A stretch of 64,000 nucleotides of DNA from assembly GCA_011317545.1 (NCBI GenBank), contig WUJK01000004.1, forward strand, positions 1,612,001 through 1,676,000, read 5' to 3'. Position 1 is the stretch's first letter, and every line of letters begins with the position of its first letter. Of the stretch, positions 46,249 to 58,022 are shown piece by piece. The translations under genes and the position numbers were made by a program. Under the pieces are notes generated by a model. It saw only the letters and a program-made list of their open reading frames with translations. It had not been told where the DNA came from and did not search any database. The stretch comes from Coniella vitis. Lineage: Eukaryota; Ascomycota; Sordariomycetes; Diaporthales; Schizoparmaceae.

Positions 46249-47503
46249 TGCAAGGAGGCCGGTGCGGGCCGGGCCAGGTCAAGCGTGGACGGCTTGCCAG
46301 TCAGGGCCTCGTCGGCGTCGGCGTGCGTCCACCTGCCCTTGGCCTGGGAGCACGCACTGTATTTCTGTCCAGCTTGATAGAATACCGCAGGAGAGGACGA
46401 CGGGACAGCGATGCAGAAACAAAAATGGAATCGGGTGGCCGGGGCCAGAGACTCGGACGTGCGGTCGTTGAGGGGGGGGGGGCGCCGGCAGACTCGGAGG
46501 GCTCGCTCTAGGTGGAACTGGACTGCAGAATCACTGGGCAGCGCAGCGGCGTGTTGCCAGAAACTTGGACTCGGGACGTGGTCGGTGGGGCGCGCCGAGG
46601 GTGACGATGGCAACCACAGAAGACGCGGCGGCGAGGGTTGGTGGGTTGGTGAGGCCCGAATGGGAGCGTGGATCGTTCAAAGGGCGGAGTGACCAAGGGA
46701 GTGACAGCGTCAAGGTGGAAGAAAAGAAGCCCAGAGTGTGTCGGTCGGGCTGGAGAGAGGAAGAGAAGGGAACGGGAATAATCTGACGGTACGGAGCGTG
46801 TGGCGGGCTGGGGGCTGGCAGGCTGGGCTGGCTGTGGAGGGTACCTTAGGAAGTTGGAAGGATACAGGCACAGGGCACGCAGTACAAGGTACTACGCTTC
46901 GGGCACGGAGTGATAGAATGGAGGAGGATGAATTGGGATTGGGGTTGAATCGGGACAGGAGATGGCCTCCCTCCCCCCCGGCTTTTGGAGACGCTGATGG
47001 GCACTGCAATTGCAGGGCGAAGCCGGGGGCTTGGAGGGAAGGTACAGCGGACGCCCCAAGTACATAGTATCCATAGTAAGGGACGCTCCACGCTGCAGCG
47101 AAGCCAAGGCTTCATCCGTACATAATCCTATCAGTATGCTGACCAAGCAGCCGCCGAGTGCAATGCGAGCCCAGCCGAGAGCCAAGCCAAGTCATCCCAA
47201 CCTGCTGTAAAACTGGGGGCTGAATAGCCACTCTGCCACTGTTAGCAGCTGGCCGCACGAAGCCGAAGGTGCCGGAAATAAACAGTCAGGGGCTGAGCGC
47301 AGCACCTACAATTGTACTTCCTCTGTACTCGATTCCGCCTGCAGCGTGCCAGTTTTTGCGGGGATGCATCGTTTACGCACCTGGGATCTCAGGAGCCCTT
47401 CCAGCCTGCAGCACTTTGATCCGCTCTACTATCATAGTATATACTGGGGTCAGCGATGGAAGGGCTTGGTGCAGTAGGTAAGCGCCTCTGTGCCCAATTA
47501 GGT

Positions 47504-47517
47504 AGGTACCAGTACCT
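47504..47517. repeat. Inverted repeat AGGTAC-CA-GTACCT
   Basis: Six-base perfect arms with a 2-nt spacer, in the region upstream of the flippase gene. It is the same core as the palindrome at 8744-8760. Confidence 0.5.
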
Positions 47518-48877
47518 GCCCTTGTCGCAGGAAATGAGAGAGGGTTGGTACTTCTTCGCAGCAAGACTACCTAGGTCTGTCTGGATTCGCACAGTGCCTA
47601 GAGCTGGGTACTTTGCATCCCATACTCTTGTTCTCCATGTTGTTTCGGATAGCATCTGCAAAAGGTGGCTCAGGGCCCTGGCGGATGAGGATCGACCTTC
47701 GCGCCCACGCTTAAAATCAGCCAGAGGGCAGACACGCAACTCTTGGAGTTTACGATCGGCGCGGCCACCAAGTCGCTCTGGTCTTTTTCTACGGTACAGT
47801 ATGTACCGAGTACGACAGAGCACGCCTTGCTGCTCGCTGCTCGTCCAATCCGCAGCAAAGGAACCAGTAGGGCTGATATCGCAGACATGGGAACCGTCAG
47901 CTGGGGCCTGCTGCATAGTAGAACCCTAGTGCCGAGGTGCTGTGCGACCAGTGCTGTTTCCCCCCCTCCCCAGGTTTGGAAGATGGTGTTTTCTTTTCTT
48001 GTTCAGGATGCTCTGTTGTTGCGTTGCGCCTCCCTTCCGTCCGCTTTGCAGTAGCATTTGCAGGCTCGCTGTTGATGATGAGCGCGAGGGCGAGGCCTGC
48101 CTTTGCCTTTGCCTTGCAGGGTACAGCTGCAGGGGTGCGCTGAAGGGCACATGCACTAAGTACTCACCTTAGGTACTCTGGTCATTTGGTGCGCCGTTGG
48201 TCGGTCAATCGTACTATACATAACTGACATAGTACATAATCCTTAGGTGGGCCGCTGGCTGTGGAAATGTACCACTGAACGCAGGTACTACTATGCATGT
48301 ACATAAGTAGTGGCACCGTGGCACCGTGGCAGGGCGGGTGGTGGGTGGAGCTTCCGATGCAGATCCCCTGGCGCCAGGAAGCACAGTGAACGATGGGCAG
48401 AGAATAGGGGTGCCACGAGCCCCAGGCCGGGGGTGCGCCTGGGGGCACACTGCTAGACTGCGAGGCTGCCAAGGGCCCGACAATCTGCCATCACGACTCC
48501 TTCCACCGCCCCCTCCTTTTATCTACCACCAGCACCCACTCGATCTGGACTCCGAGTACGAGCAACCGACGATACTGTGCAGGCGTTGGTTCTCCTTCTG
48601 GCGCTCGCAAATGAGTTCCACGCACGCACGCACCAACGCGCGTCCTCGAAGCGCATCCCACTCTGGCATCTGGCCTGGAGTGATGGAAAGCGGGACGATG
48701 GCCAGGTCTGCTGTGCCCAAAGTACCTGCTTGGTGGTTTTGATTAACCCTTCGGCGCGGACGCTCGGCTTGCGAGTCAAACCAGACGACTTCAGCGCGCC
48801 TCAACCAGGGAGGACCCTCAAGTCTCGAGATGCCACACTTCGCGACAGACAGCCTCTTTCCTCGAAACACGGCGCCC

Positions 48878-48904
48878 GACACGACACGGCACGACACGAC
48901 ACGT
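48878..48904. repeat. Imperfect GACAC-unit tandem tract
   Basis: About five copies of a 5-bp unit (CGACA/GACAC phases), one with a substitution. Confidence 0.6.
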
Positions 48905-49033
48905 ACAAGTCAAGCAGGCTTGCCCTAGAGACCGGGTTTGGCAAGCTTGGAGGATTTGTTTCCGCGTCTCGGGACGCGGGCCGCCCGGACTACACGGATT
49001 TCCACGGACTGCCACTTAAATCCCGACAGCCCG

Positions 49034-49068
49034 GACGCTCGACGCTCGACGCTCGACGCTCGACGCTC
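49034..49068. repeat. Seven-bp tandem repeat (GACGCTC x5)
   Basis: Five exact head-to-tail copies of GACGCTC. Not within a supportable gene. Confidence 0.9.
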
Positions 49069-50943
49069 GGCCCCGTCTGCTTTTTTCTTCGCCAAGTTGT
49101 TGTGTCGCGCCTTCACAACTCCTCTCAGCTCTAGGTTTCAGCAACTTCAGGCACGCCACCTCATGCTTCGGTCTACCGACTGCGTGCCAGACCTCTGGAT
49201 ACCGCCTGGCCCCACAGGCAGTAGCCTCATCCATTCTGTCGCAGGTTGGGAGGCTTCCAGCACCGCGTTTCGAAATTACCCCGAGCCCCTGATACTCTAC
49301 AGGGTCTCGATCTTATTTCGGGTCGGCTGCTCGCTGCGAAGAGTCTGTAAAACCGGGACCCAAACCAAGTTGGCTGCTGCGAGTGCCCCATTGAAAACTT
49401 GACTGCTAGCCAGAACGGGGCCCAAAAGCATGAAATAGCAAAGCTGCCAACTTACATTCCACAAATAGCACTGCATTTGATTATGTGCGGCCGATATGTG
49501 AGCCAACCACCCACTTGCCCAAAGCGATCCCTGCTCAGTATGGACGTTCTTGCCCTCGGGCCAATCCTTCTGTACAACGTGCCGGTGCACATGAGCAACC
49601 ACTCATCCAAATCATTCATAGTACTTGATTGCAGAGGCATAAACGACAGTGGATAATGCGACTTTGGATTACTACGTGCATGCATGTGGCACACTGGCAA
49701 TCCTGTGCAACAGAACGCAACGGTCTCTGCGCCGAAATGCGCATCTCATCTCATCCCGCATCGGATCCTTCGTCCTTGCACGCCAGCAACTGCGCAACTG
49801 TTTTCGAACTCTGTCGAAGGCACGTACATACTACGTAGTCCACAGCGCTGCCATGAGGACTGGGGTGCTTTGATCAGTATACACACTACGACCTTGGTTG
49901 CTGAAAAGGAAGTCGTTCACCGACTGACGGACGGCGAATGACAAGGTTCGACAAAGCACACATAATCCCATGCTTCCGGTTGCGTCACCGTTCATCACCG
50001 GATGGGACTCTCTCGATTCTTGCTAGGCTGGCATCACAGGATGACTAGGAGCACCCTGGGTTGATGGCTAAGCTAGGCCTGCCTGGGTCTCTTTTTGTGC
50101 GCAACATCCGGGGCCCCCAACTGGCCAGCTTGCTTCGACGGTGATCCACCAGCTTGTGCACCGTCAAGCACTTCCAGCACTGTACAAATATGAAGTAGTT
50201 GACACAGAATTTATGAGAGCATCATGCCAAGCGCTTCCCCATTATGCTTCACACAGCACTAGCACTAGCACGAGCCCAGCGCCTAGCGCTCCGTTGATGG
50301 TGTCACGGGAAACCTATTCCTCCAATACTATTCTGTCGTGGCTACAATAGCCTCCAGAGGTTTTCTTGGACAACCAAGAAAGAAGAACCAATCTACTACA
50401 TAGTATGTTCTCAGGGTAATATATAGTGCTCTAAGCCCCAAGATCAAGAACGCAGCGCACTGAACTACTACATAGTATGTCAGGTAACTATCCTAGCGCG
50501 CAGGACGACAAGAGCATGGACGGACCCTGACATTTCCATCGTGGTCGCATTAAGAAATCTACAAGCGCCCTTTTGGGCGCTGCTGCATAGCATCACAGTA
50601 TCCTCACCCGTCAAGAACCTTTCCCATATGAGCTTGCTCCCGGATTTACATCTTGAGCACCACCCAACACATTTATACTTTGCTCTGTTCATCTTTGACC
50701 AGATTTGTCGGGATCTGTTTTTATTTGGGGGATCGCAATCATCTCTAAAAGGAGAGATCGCAACGCATCTTGCTTAATGAATGGATGGGGGTTACCTTTC
50801 ATCACTTCTCGGACTTTAGCATATCCTAAATCCGCACAGATTTCTGGGGAGTGTATTCTTCAGTCTACTTCGTTCCTCTTTTTTTTTTTTTTTCAAGCCG
50901 AGTACCCGGGTGCTTCGGATGGTTCTTTTACATGGTAAGCGTG

Positions 50944-50982
50944 TACTATGTAACCCTAGGCTTCTCCTGATCGTACTATGTA
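50944..50982. repeat. Two copies of TACTATGTA (reverse complement of TACATAGTA)
   Basis: Exact 9-mers at 50944-50952 and 50974-50982, same orientation, 30 bp apart. Plus-orientation copies lie at 50397-50405 and 50469-50477. Confidence 0.85.
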
Positions 50983-51431
50983 TGGTCCCTATGCCCGCTC
51001 AACATGGTATGCAAGTTTGGATGCTTATAAATACGGAGTATTGCGGTTTCTGTGGAGAAGATTTGTGAGTCTGTGTCAGCCACAAGGGGAGCCTTGAAGA
51101 GACGATTTGCTCGTGTGGACTTCTTGCCGGTTGCCAAGTCTGTAACACTTTAGTGTGCACGGTAAAAATCAACACATCTCTCAAACTGCCCGCTCCAGTC
51201 GCTCGGGCTGATGGCTCCTGGCTTGATGACCCGTTTTACGCTCACCGTTCCGTAGTATATGTGCATGCTCCGTGTACAAGTCTTGATAGTCTTGATAGTA
51301 TATGATGAGTCAAGCTGTACAGCCATCCATCTTCTTATTCGTTACAGTTCATGCTTGATAAACCCATCCCAGGACTGATGTTGGGTTAGGATAATGAAGC
51401 AGAATCTCACCACCCCGTTTATATTTGTAAG

Positions 51432-51450
51432 CACACACACACACACACAC
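51432..51450. repeat. CA dinucleotide microsatellite
   Basis: About nine and a half CA units, uninterrupted. Confidence 0.9.
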
Positions 51451-54400
51451 AACACGAGTCTGACTTGCATCGATCGTTCGTCAGACCTGGTCCCTCCTTG
51501 GCGTGAAAATACTGTCCTGTAGGTTAGGTATGAACATTGCGCCATGACGCTACCACGTTATTGGATAGCCACGGCACCTTTTGATGAGCCTATTTTCAAG
51601 GTTGTTGTCGATATAAAGTAGGACTTGTATACAGTACAAAAGCAAGTAGTCTTGCTCAGTGAATGGGAAGTATCTTTTATACTTTTTGTGTTCTTCTCAT
51701 GAGGGTGCGCCACAAGGAACCACAATCTGATTCTTTTGGCAATGGAATAAGAATTCTTATTCGGATTTCTTTTACACTTTCCTAGCTAGTCCTGAATATA
51801 GTCAATGTCTGAAAACAGGTCAGGTCCCTTGGTACTATCCATTTCTCCTGCCGCTGGATAACCTACGGATCACCAACCCATCTCGAACCTTTCACAACAA
51901 CAACATTGGGAGTCAACCTATCATATGCCGTTTCTATAGATGTCTATGCACTCGATACAGCTTCCTCTCAGATGGAAATCATTCTGACAGCACAAGGAAT
52001 ATTGGAATGAGGGAAAAGATATAAATAGCGGCAAAGTTATGCCCACAGGCCGACCACATGACTTTGCATCAATACTTGAGGCAGTGCCGCAGCACCGTTA
52101 TTTTGGATGTCTTGAACACTTACCGCTGTGATGGCAATGCCCATCCAAAGCGTTTCAGCATGTTTTCCTCGACAACGCATTTTCCATTTCTTGGGTTTTG
52201 GGGGGGGGGGGATTTGTTTTCTTTTTGGTGCAGATCAGATTCCTGCAATGCGGCTTGTGCTTATTTACATTCCATTTGCGAAGATCAGATGCACCACATG
52301 CTATGTACCTTGTAGTATTTCGACGTTTTCACTGGATTACTTATGTATTTCACAATGGCCTGAATAGCTGCTGGGATATTGACCCAGTTATGTATATCTT
52401 CTATTATATGGTAAGGTATATCCACGAGAAAGGGGCCCTCTCGTTGGAGGTAGCGAAATCGGGCAATTCTTGTTCTTTCCTCAGACTTCAAATTCTTTCT
52501 GATGTGATGTCTCTCGAGCAAACAAACATGGGACTCGAGAATGTACTGACGTGTGTCTCACCTCTCTACTATGGCAATCTGAAGAATACCTTTGTCGCTT
52601 GTCTCACTGGGTGATCTTGGTCTACATACGCTGTAGCTTTACTTTTTTTTTCTTTGCTCCATTCCTCTCGTTTGATAGACATACATGCCGCTGCGTAGTT
52701 ACCGTGCCCGGGTTGCATTAAGTGAGGATCTGATCTACTGATGTCGGATATGAACAGTGTGTACTAGCACACACCATAATGCCATGACAACGCCCGTCAA
52801 GTATCGTGGAACTCTTATAGCCTATTACTATGTATGAACTGTAAGACTTTCACAAGAGACAGCACCACACTTTGAAGGGACTTGGTGCGTCACCTGTATC
52901 TCACCTGAATCAGGAGAATAAAAGCCCTGAATAAGCTAGCTAAACCTCTTTCTTTGCGTACTGTTATGAGCAAGACGACGAAGCTTGCTATGAGTGCACT
53001 AGCCATATAATCCGATGAAGTTGATTAGACGGCGGCTGACAAAGATTAGAAAAGGATATTTTCTTAGGGAAGCCGTTTCAGTAACCTTTTTTTGTAGCGA
53101 TATATCGCCCGCTATTAGCACTTGTAACGGAGAAATCCGCCGACATTGACGAGGGACGCACATATGCTTCAGTAATGCCAAGTCGACCCAATGTACCGGT
53201 ACCTCTATCAATGAGATATTCTGGTCCATATCAGTATATATTGGTTTTAGGTAAAAACCCCATGTCGCGCAATATCTTGATCCGGCAGCATATGACCAAC
53301 CAGAGTTCCTTTGCATCGACTGCTGGACTGACACCTGGGGAGTTTGAAAGCCTTTGAGCCATCGTATCCAAATACTACACAGTTTTCATGCTATACATAT
53401 GATATTGGTATCTGATTTCTCGTGTACTAATGCTTGAATTTGGAAATCGTGATATCAACGCCGTATGTGCCCTACATTTGGCAGCCTGTCGTTGTTGGAC
53501 CAAGCCTGTCCGGGCAGTAAGGAAGTAAAGCGCGTATTCTCCCACAATTAAAGGAAATAGAAGCATCATATCAGATTAAGCTCTCATGAAAGAAATATAA
53601 ATGCGGTAACCCACTCCAACTAAAGCCCGTAAAGAGGCTTGATTGTTGGCATAAAGTTGTGCACTGTATGGCTATGGGCATATATAACCGATTTGATGCT
53701 ACCTGTATTTATCGTAATCTTCATTCATCTGTCATTGATCATGAGTTGGCGTTTAAGAACCTTTTGGGGTGGTTGGGAGAGGCTTTTAAGCAGAGATTGT
53801 CCCAGAATATTTTCTGATAAGTGTGTCCTCAACCACAGGTTCTGAACCCATGAATCTTCAGGCTCATGTTCTGTGCACATCTCTTCTTGAACATTCCTGC
53901 ATAACCATGAGAATAATGAGGAGGCTCAACTGGGTTCAAGCATAGCTGGAATATTCTCTGAATTCCTAGACTGCAACGGGGTTTGGAGAGTCAATGACAA
54001 TATCTGCCACCTTCAGCACCGCGTCTTTGATCCAGCAACGACACATTCCAAAACAGTACAGCATTGGACTTTAAAGCTCTTGTTAAAAGCCGCGCCAGAG
54101 AGTACCAACCACACATTGGTTTATTTTCAAGAAGATAATGTATTAATATATGGCATATTTGGGCACGTCTCGACAGATTCAATGTCAGGGACCCTCGAGA
54201 TTGACGGTGGCATCCTGGATGGTTTGCACTCAAAGCTCCCCGGAGCAGAGGACAGGCAGAGATTCTGGTCGCTGAGCAAAGAAACAAGCGGATAAATCGC
54301 CGATGTTGTAAGTATTGCGCTTATAGCGAGATCCTGTCAAAATAGTCGAGATTGGTCACGGGCGCCGTCTCCAGATTATTACAAGCTGGTGGGTATAAAA

Positions 54401-54744
54401 TGTTTTGAGAAGAATATTAAACAAACTGAAACATAACAGACATCTATTTGCCTCACAAGCATCATGTTTACTGCTTTATTCAGTCTTACCAAGGCTGTTA
54501 TTTCGACCGCAACATAGTCTATTTTGCTATTCTCACTACCAGCCTGGCTTTGTGCACGATTAGCCCTCCATGCAGGGATCCCCGCATACAATTAATGCGA
54601 GAAGTCACGTCGGAAACGCGCTGCAATTGTGTCTTGAAAGAACCTCCCATTACTTGCCACACCTCTTTCAACTTCTTACTACCCGCTGATGATGTCACAA
54701 GGCAACCAGAAAACCGCATCTACCTGAAGCAAGTTGCCGCAGCC

Positions 54745-56928
54745 ATGCATCGGAACGGCGATATTCGCAGCTTCTTCTCCGGTGCACAAGCCTACCCTCG
54801 TCGACCAACTCCAACACCGTCAGTACGCGCTCCATCGGCTGCGGCTGCGGCTGCGGCTGCAGCTCCGGCTTTGCCTCGTCAGCAAACACCTGTCGCTGAT
54901 ACCATCAGCGTCCACCATGCTACTCCACCGCCAAATTCAATCTCTTCCACCGCCGACACAGCCTCTCTCGCATCATCTCCGCCGACCGCTGCTCGGCCGC
55001 GCCAGGCCTTAGCGCGTGACGCTGTGATAGCAGCATCCGATGACGAAGACTTCGACAGTGACGGCTCCGATCTCCTTGACATCAGCCTTTTGGGCGGACC
55101 TTCTCGCCCCGCGCCTGGTACTGAGTCTTCCACCGCAAAAGCACCGCGGCCGAGCAACGTGTTTGACACGCCGCGCGCAAAGAGAACGCTCACAAACACG
55201 GACTATTTCTTCTCCAGTCCGCTGACTATCCAAGCGAAGAAGAAAAAGTACGACTTGGAAGCGCTGCTCAAGTTGAATGAGGAGGATGAGGAAACGACTG
55301 CAAGCGCCAAACGGTTCGAGGCGTTATTAGCGGGCGAGAAGAGGCGCTTGAGCGAGAGGAAGAATGATACAACCCCTGATCAACACATGGCCGACGCACA
55401 GAGCGAAGAACATATCAAACATGGTGCCGAAGAGGATGGAGAAATCACAGCACAGCAGTTGAAGAGGCGAATGATAGAATCTGCCGCCACACCTGCCAAT
55501 GACGATAACGAAGAGGGGTCGAACAAGCTGCGAGTGGTGCGAGCACTCGAGAGAGCAGACGTTAGTGCTGCTGGCAGCAGAACGTACTACTTTTTCGAGC
55601 AAAGTGCCCCCCAGACTGACAACATCACAGTACAAGAGGCATTTCCGAAGGCGCAGGCTCAAGGCGCCTGGGAAATATTGGGAGACGACCAGGACCGGAG
55701 CAGACATTTTCAAAGTGGGTTTCCAATGGAGTTGCAGAGCAAATTTGGCAACCTGCCAGATGAGATATTCCTCTGGGTATTGAACCAGATCTGCCATGAG
55801 AGACGAGGGGGCCTCGCCTCCGACTATGTCAAACTGCTGACTGTCTGCAACGAACAAGTGCATCGCCTTGTTACGCCCACACTCATACAACAGCTATTCA
55901 GAAAATTAGGAGCAACCAAGGACGTCGAGAATCTGACGTCTTCAGCAACACTGAGAGACGAGGTGGGCGACCCCTACCGGAGCAGGAACTGGACATGCTT
56001 GGAGAATTTCCTTTGGCTCCTGGGGAAAATCTCGGCGTCTCTCACCGTAGCCGCGCAGGCCACAACAATGCAGATACTCCTGCGATTGGGTATGGATCAG
56101 CTGGCTATCGAGAATTTCGGTCTTACGCATGAATGGCGATGGGCAGCAGATCGCATTGTCCGCAGCGTGCCGCACGATGCGTGGCCGAGCTTTGTAAGTT
56201 GCAGTCTTTTGTCTGGCACATTCCATACATCTTTGCTGACCTGACTCCAGTGTCATGAGGTTTGTGCCTCTGTGTACCACTGTACAAAAAAGGCAACACT
56301 CCGCTGGCGGGCCATAACCCTTCTTGGTCCTGTATTACAAGCAGCAAACCACCCCACCCTCAGGACAGATACCCTCGATCTTAAGCGCCGGCTTGCGTCC
56401 GTGTTCTTCTTCAACCAGCTGACCCTGGCCCAGCAGCGACCGGAAGATACAGTAACTATTACAGCTGTCATTGAAAGCTTGCAGCGAAAGGACTTTGTCA
56501 TCAACAACCAAACTGATTACGATGAACTCCACGCCCTCATGATGCTGCTTAATACCGCCCTGGGCGATGCTTCAAAGCAGCAGCATGTCACGACAGCGGA
56601 TGAGAGTCAGCAATTCGATAATCTAGTGGACGAACTAGCGGAAGGTATGAGGAACATGCTCACACGGGTGGCGCCTCAAAACAAAGGCATCCACGTTTCC
56701 AGGATTGAGGCCAAGAGTGCGATGGAGATGATAAGAGAGAGGCTATTGTACCAGATACGGACGAAGAAGAAGCCTAAAATTCAGGGCATCCGCCTCGACG
56801 AGCCAGAAGAGGCCGATGCCATGCTAAAACAACAGGATTTTATGAAGGATTTCTTCCTCAACAAGGATCGAACCCGTTTCAAGAACGACGACAAGGCCAT
56901 GTCCAGTATCGAAGTGATGATTACTTAG
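54745..56928 (+). CDS. Nuclear protein, possibly CANIN-domain (SLF2/Nse6-like) SMC5/6 partner
   Basis: Two exons: 54745-56193 and 56251-56928 (708 aa), intron 57 bp with donor GTAAGT and CTGAC branch. The N-terminus (MHRNGDIRSFFSGA) resembles a variant PCNA-binding PIP box: I-x-x-FF is kept but Asn replaces Gln. Residues 20-330 are disordered and rich in Ala, Pro, Ser and acidic blocks (ASDDEDFDSDGSDLLDISLLGG), with basic patches (QAKKKKYD). From about 330 on is a folded, mainly helical domain: LPDEIFLWVLNQICHERRGG, LENFLWLLGKISASL, WRWAADRIVRSVP, then a basic end (IRTKKKPKIQGIRLDEPEEAD). The overall plan recalls fungal CANIN-domain proteins that contact SMC5/6, but this is a memory-based guess. 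A DNA-repair or replication role is inference from the PIP-like motif and acidic N-terminus. In-frame ATGs upstream (54448) give no family-like sequence. Confidence 0.6.
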
Positions 56929-57122
56929 CAGAATAGCTTCAAGACGAAGGGTTGCTCTCATAATCATAGTGTACAATCAACCATGCAGGCAACGGGCAGA
57001 GCGGAAACCACTAACATACAAATCTGATAAAGCCCAGAGCTCTTTGCTGTATATGAAACCAATGATGAACCTGATAATTGAATGCAATGCACGAGAAATG
57101 CCAAAGTGTACGTCTAGTGAAA

Positions 57123-58022
57123 CTAGTCAAAGAACTTGCGGTTGGGGTTTGCGCCAAAAAGAGCCTTGCGCATAGCTGGCAGAGCGCTATCCTCTAGCAG
57201 CACAAGTCTTGCTTCAAAGGTGTTGTCAATTTCGATCTTACCATTTCCGCCGATGATCACCACACCGCCAGCACTGTAGAGTCCCCATGTTAGCCAACGT
57301 GACCAGCCTTGAAAGCAGTGAAGCCCTTGGGCAGCTTGGGATGGTCTCTTACCTTCCCTCTGGCAGAGGGTTCTCCTCGTCCACTGTAGCCTCGGTCTCT
57401 TTGCCAACATTCTCCTTATACTCCTCTGCGGCTTCCTCACTCGCCTTCTTTACAGCATCGAAATCCGCCTCGCGCGCCCTCAGCACCAATTTGGGCTCGT
57501 TCATGGCGTACATGCCCTCCAGCACCAGCCCCTTGAGCGCGGCAGCATACTTGGAGCTGTCGTTGGCACCGTCTGCCAGCTTCTTGCGAGCCTCCTCAAA
57601 GATGTCGTCGAGTAGCTGCTGTCGGGCAGCAAGAACCTTGAGGCGTGTCTTGTTTGCAACGGTCGACCGGGTAATCTGCTGTGACATGGTGGCCTGCTTG
57701 AACTTCTTTTCGTAGGTCGTGTCGATCGCGTCGGTCTCCTGGCGCACCAGCTTGGACTTTTCGATGGCAAACTCCTCGTCGGCCTTGATCTCGATCTCGC
57801 GGGCCTTTTCGGATGCTTCTTGCCGGATGAAGGCCGTCATCTTGCGGAGCTCTTGTCCGACCTGCGGAAGTCATGTGCGTGGTTAGTCTCGTTGCAAATT
57901 TACCTAGATGCTGATGCATGTAGCATCCCGCGAATGATCCTGCAGAGGAAATGGAGAGAAACAGGAGGGGGGCCAATCTTTTGGCGTACTTGGTCGTCGG
58001 ACAAGGCGTGGACTTGCGACAT
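57123..58022 (-). CDS. VMA4: V-type H+-ATPase subunit E
   Basis: Peripheral-stalk (stator) subunit of the V1 sector of the vacuolar proton pump; pairs with subunit G. Three exons: 58022-57990, 57861-57353 and 57273-57123 (230 aa, exact family length). Start MSQVHALSDDQ, then VGQELRKMTAFIRQEASEKA, the highly charged stalk coiled coil (EIKADEEFAIEKSKLV, ITRSTVANKTRLKVLAARQQ), and the globular C-terminal part GGVVIIGGNGKIEIDNTFEARL ending in NRKFFD. Introns are 128 and 79 bp; donors are GTACGC and GTAAGA. Convergent with the CANIN-like gene, with 194 bp between stops. Confidence 0.95.

Larger units (their letters stand above)
46249..54744. other. 8.5-kb gene-poor region rich in short palindromes and simple repeats
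   Basis: Both flanking genes read away from it. I found no ORF with a domain motif and no splice-connected set of exons. The first 1 kb should be the flippase promoter. It contains GGTAC-type palindromes around 47.5-48.2 kb, a 7-bp tandem repeat, a GACAC tract, a CA microsatellite, G- and T-runs, and five of the eight TACATAGTA copies in the window. From about 50.3 kb on it looks more A+T-rich than the genic parts. It may be decayed mobile DNA or a regulatory desert; no terminal repeats or transposase remnants are visible. Confidence 0.5.

Noticed and set aside
47389..49134. Several 150-185-codon ORFs upstream of the flippase gene
   Set aside because: They lie across palindromes and tandem repeats on both strands, have no domain motif and no splice-linked continuation.
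52198..53357. ORFs of 60-138 codons in the A+T-richer desert
   Set aside because: One starts within a G-run and none shows a recognisable domain; too short and isolated to call.
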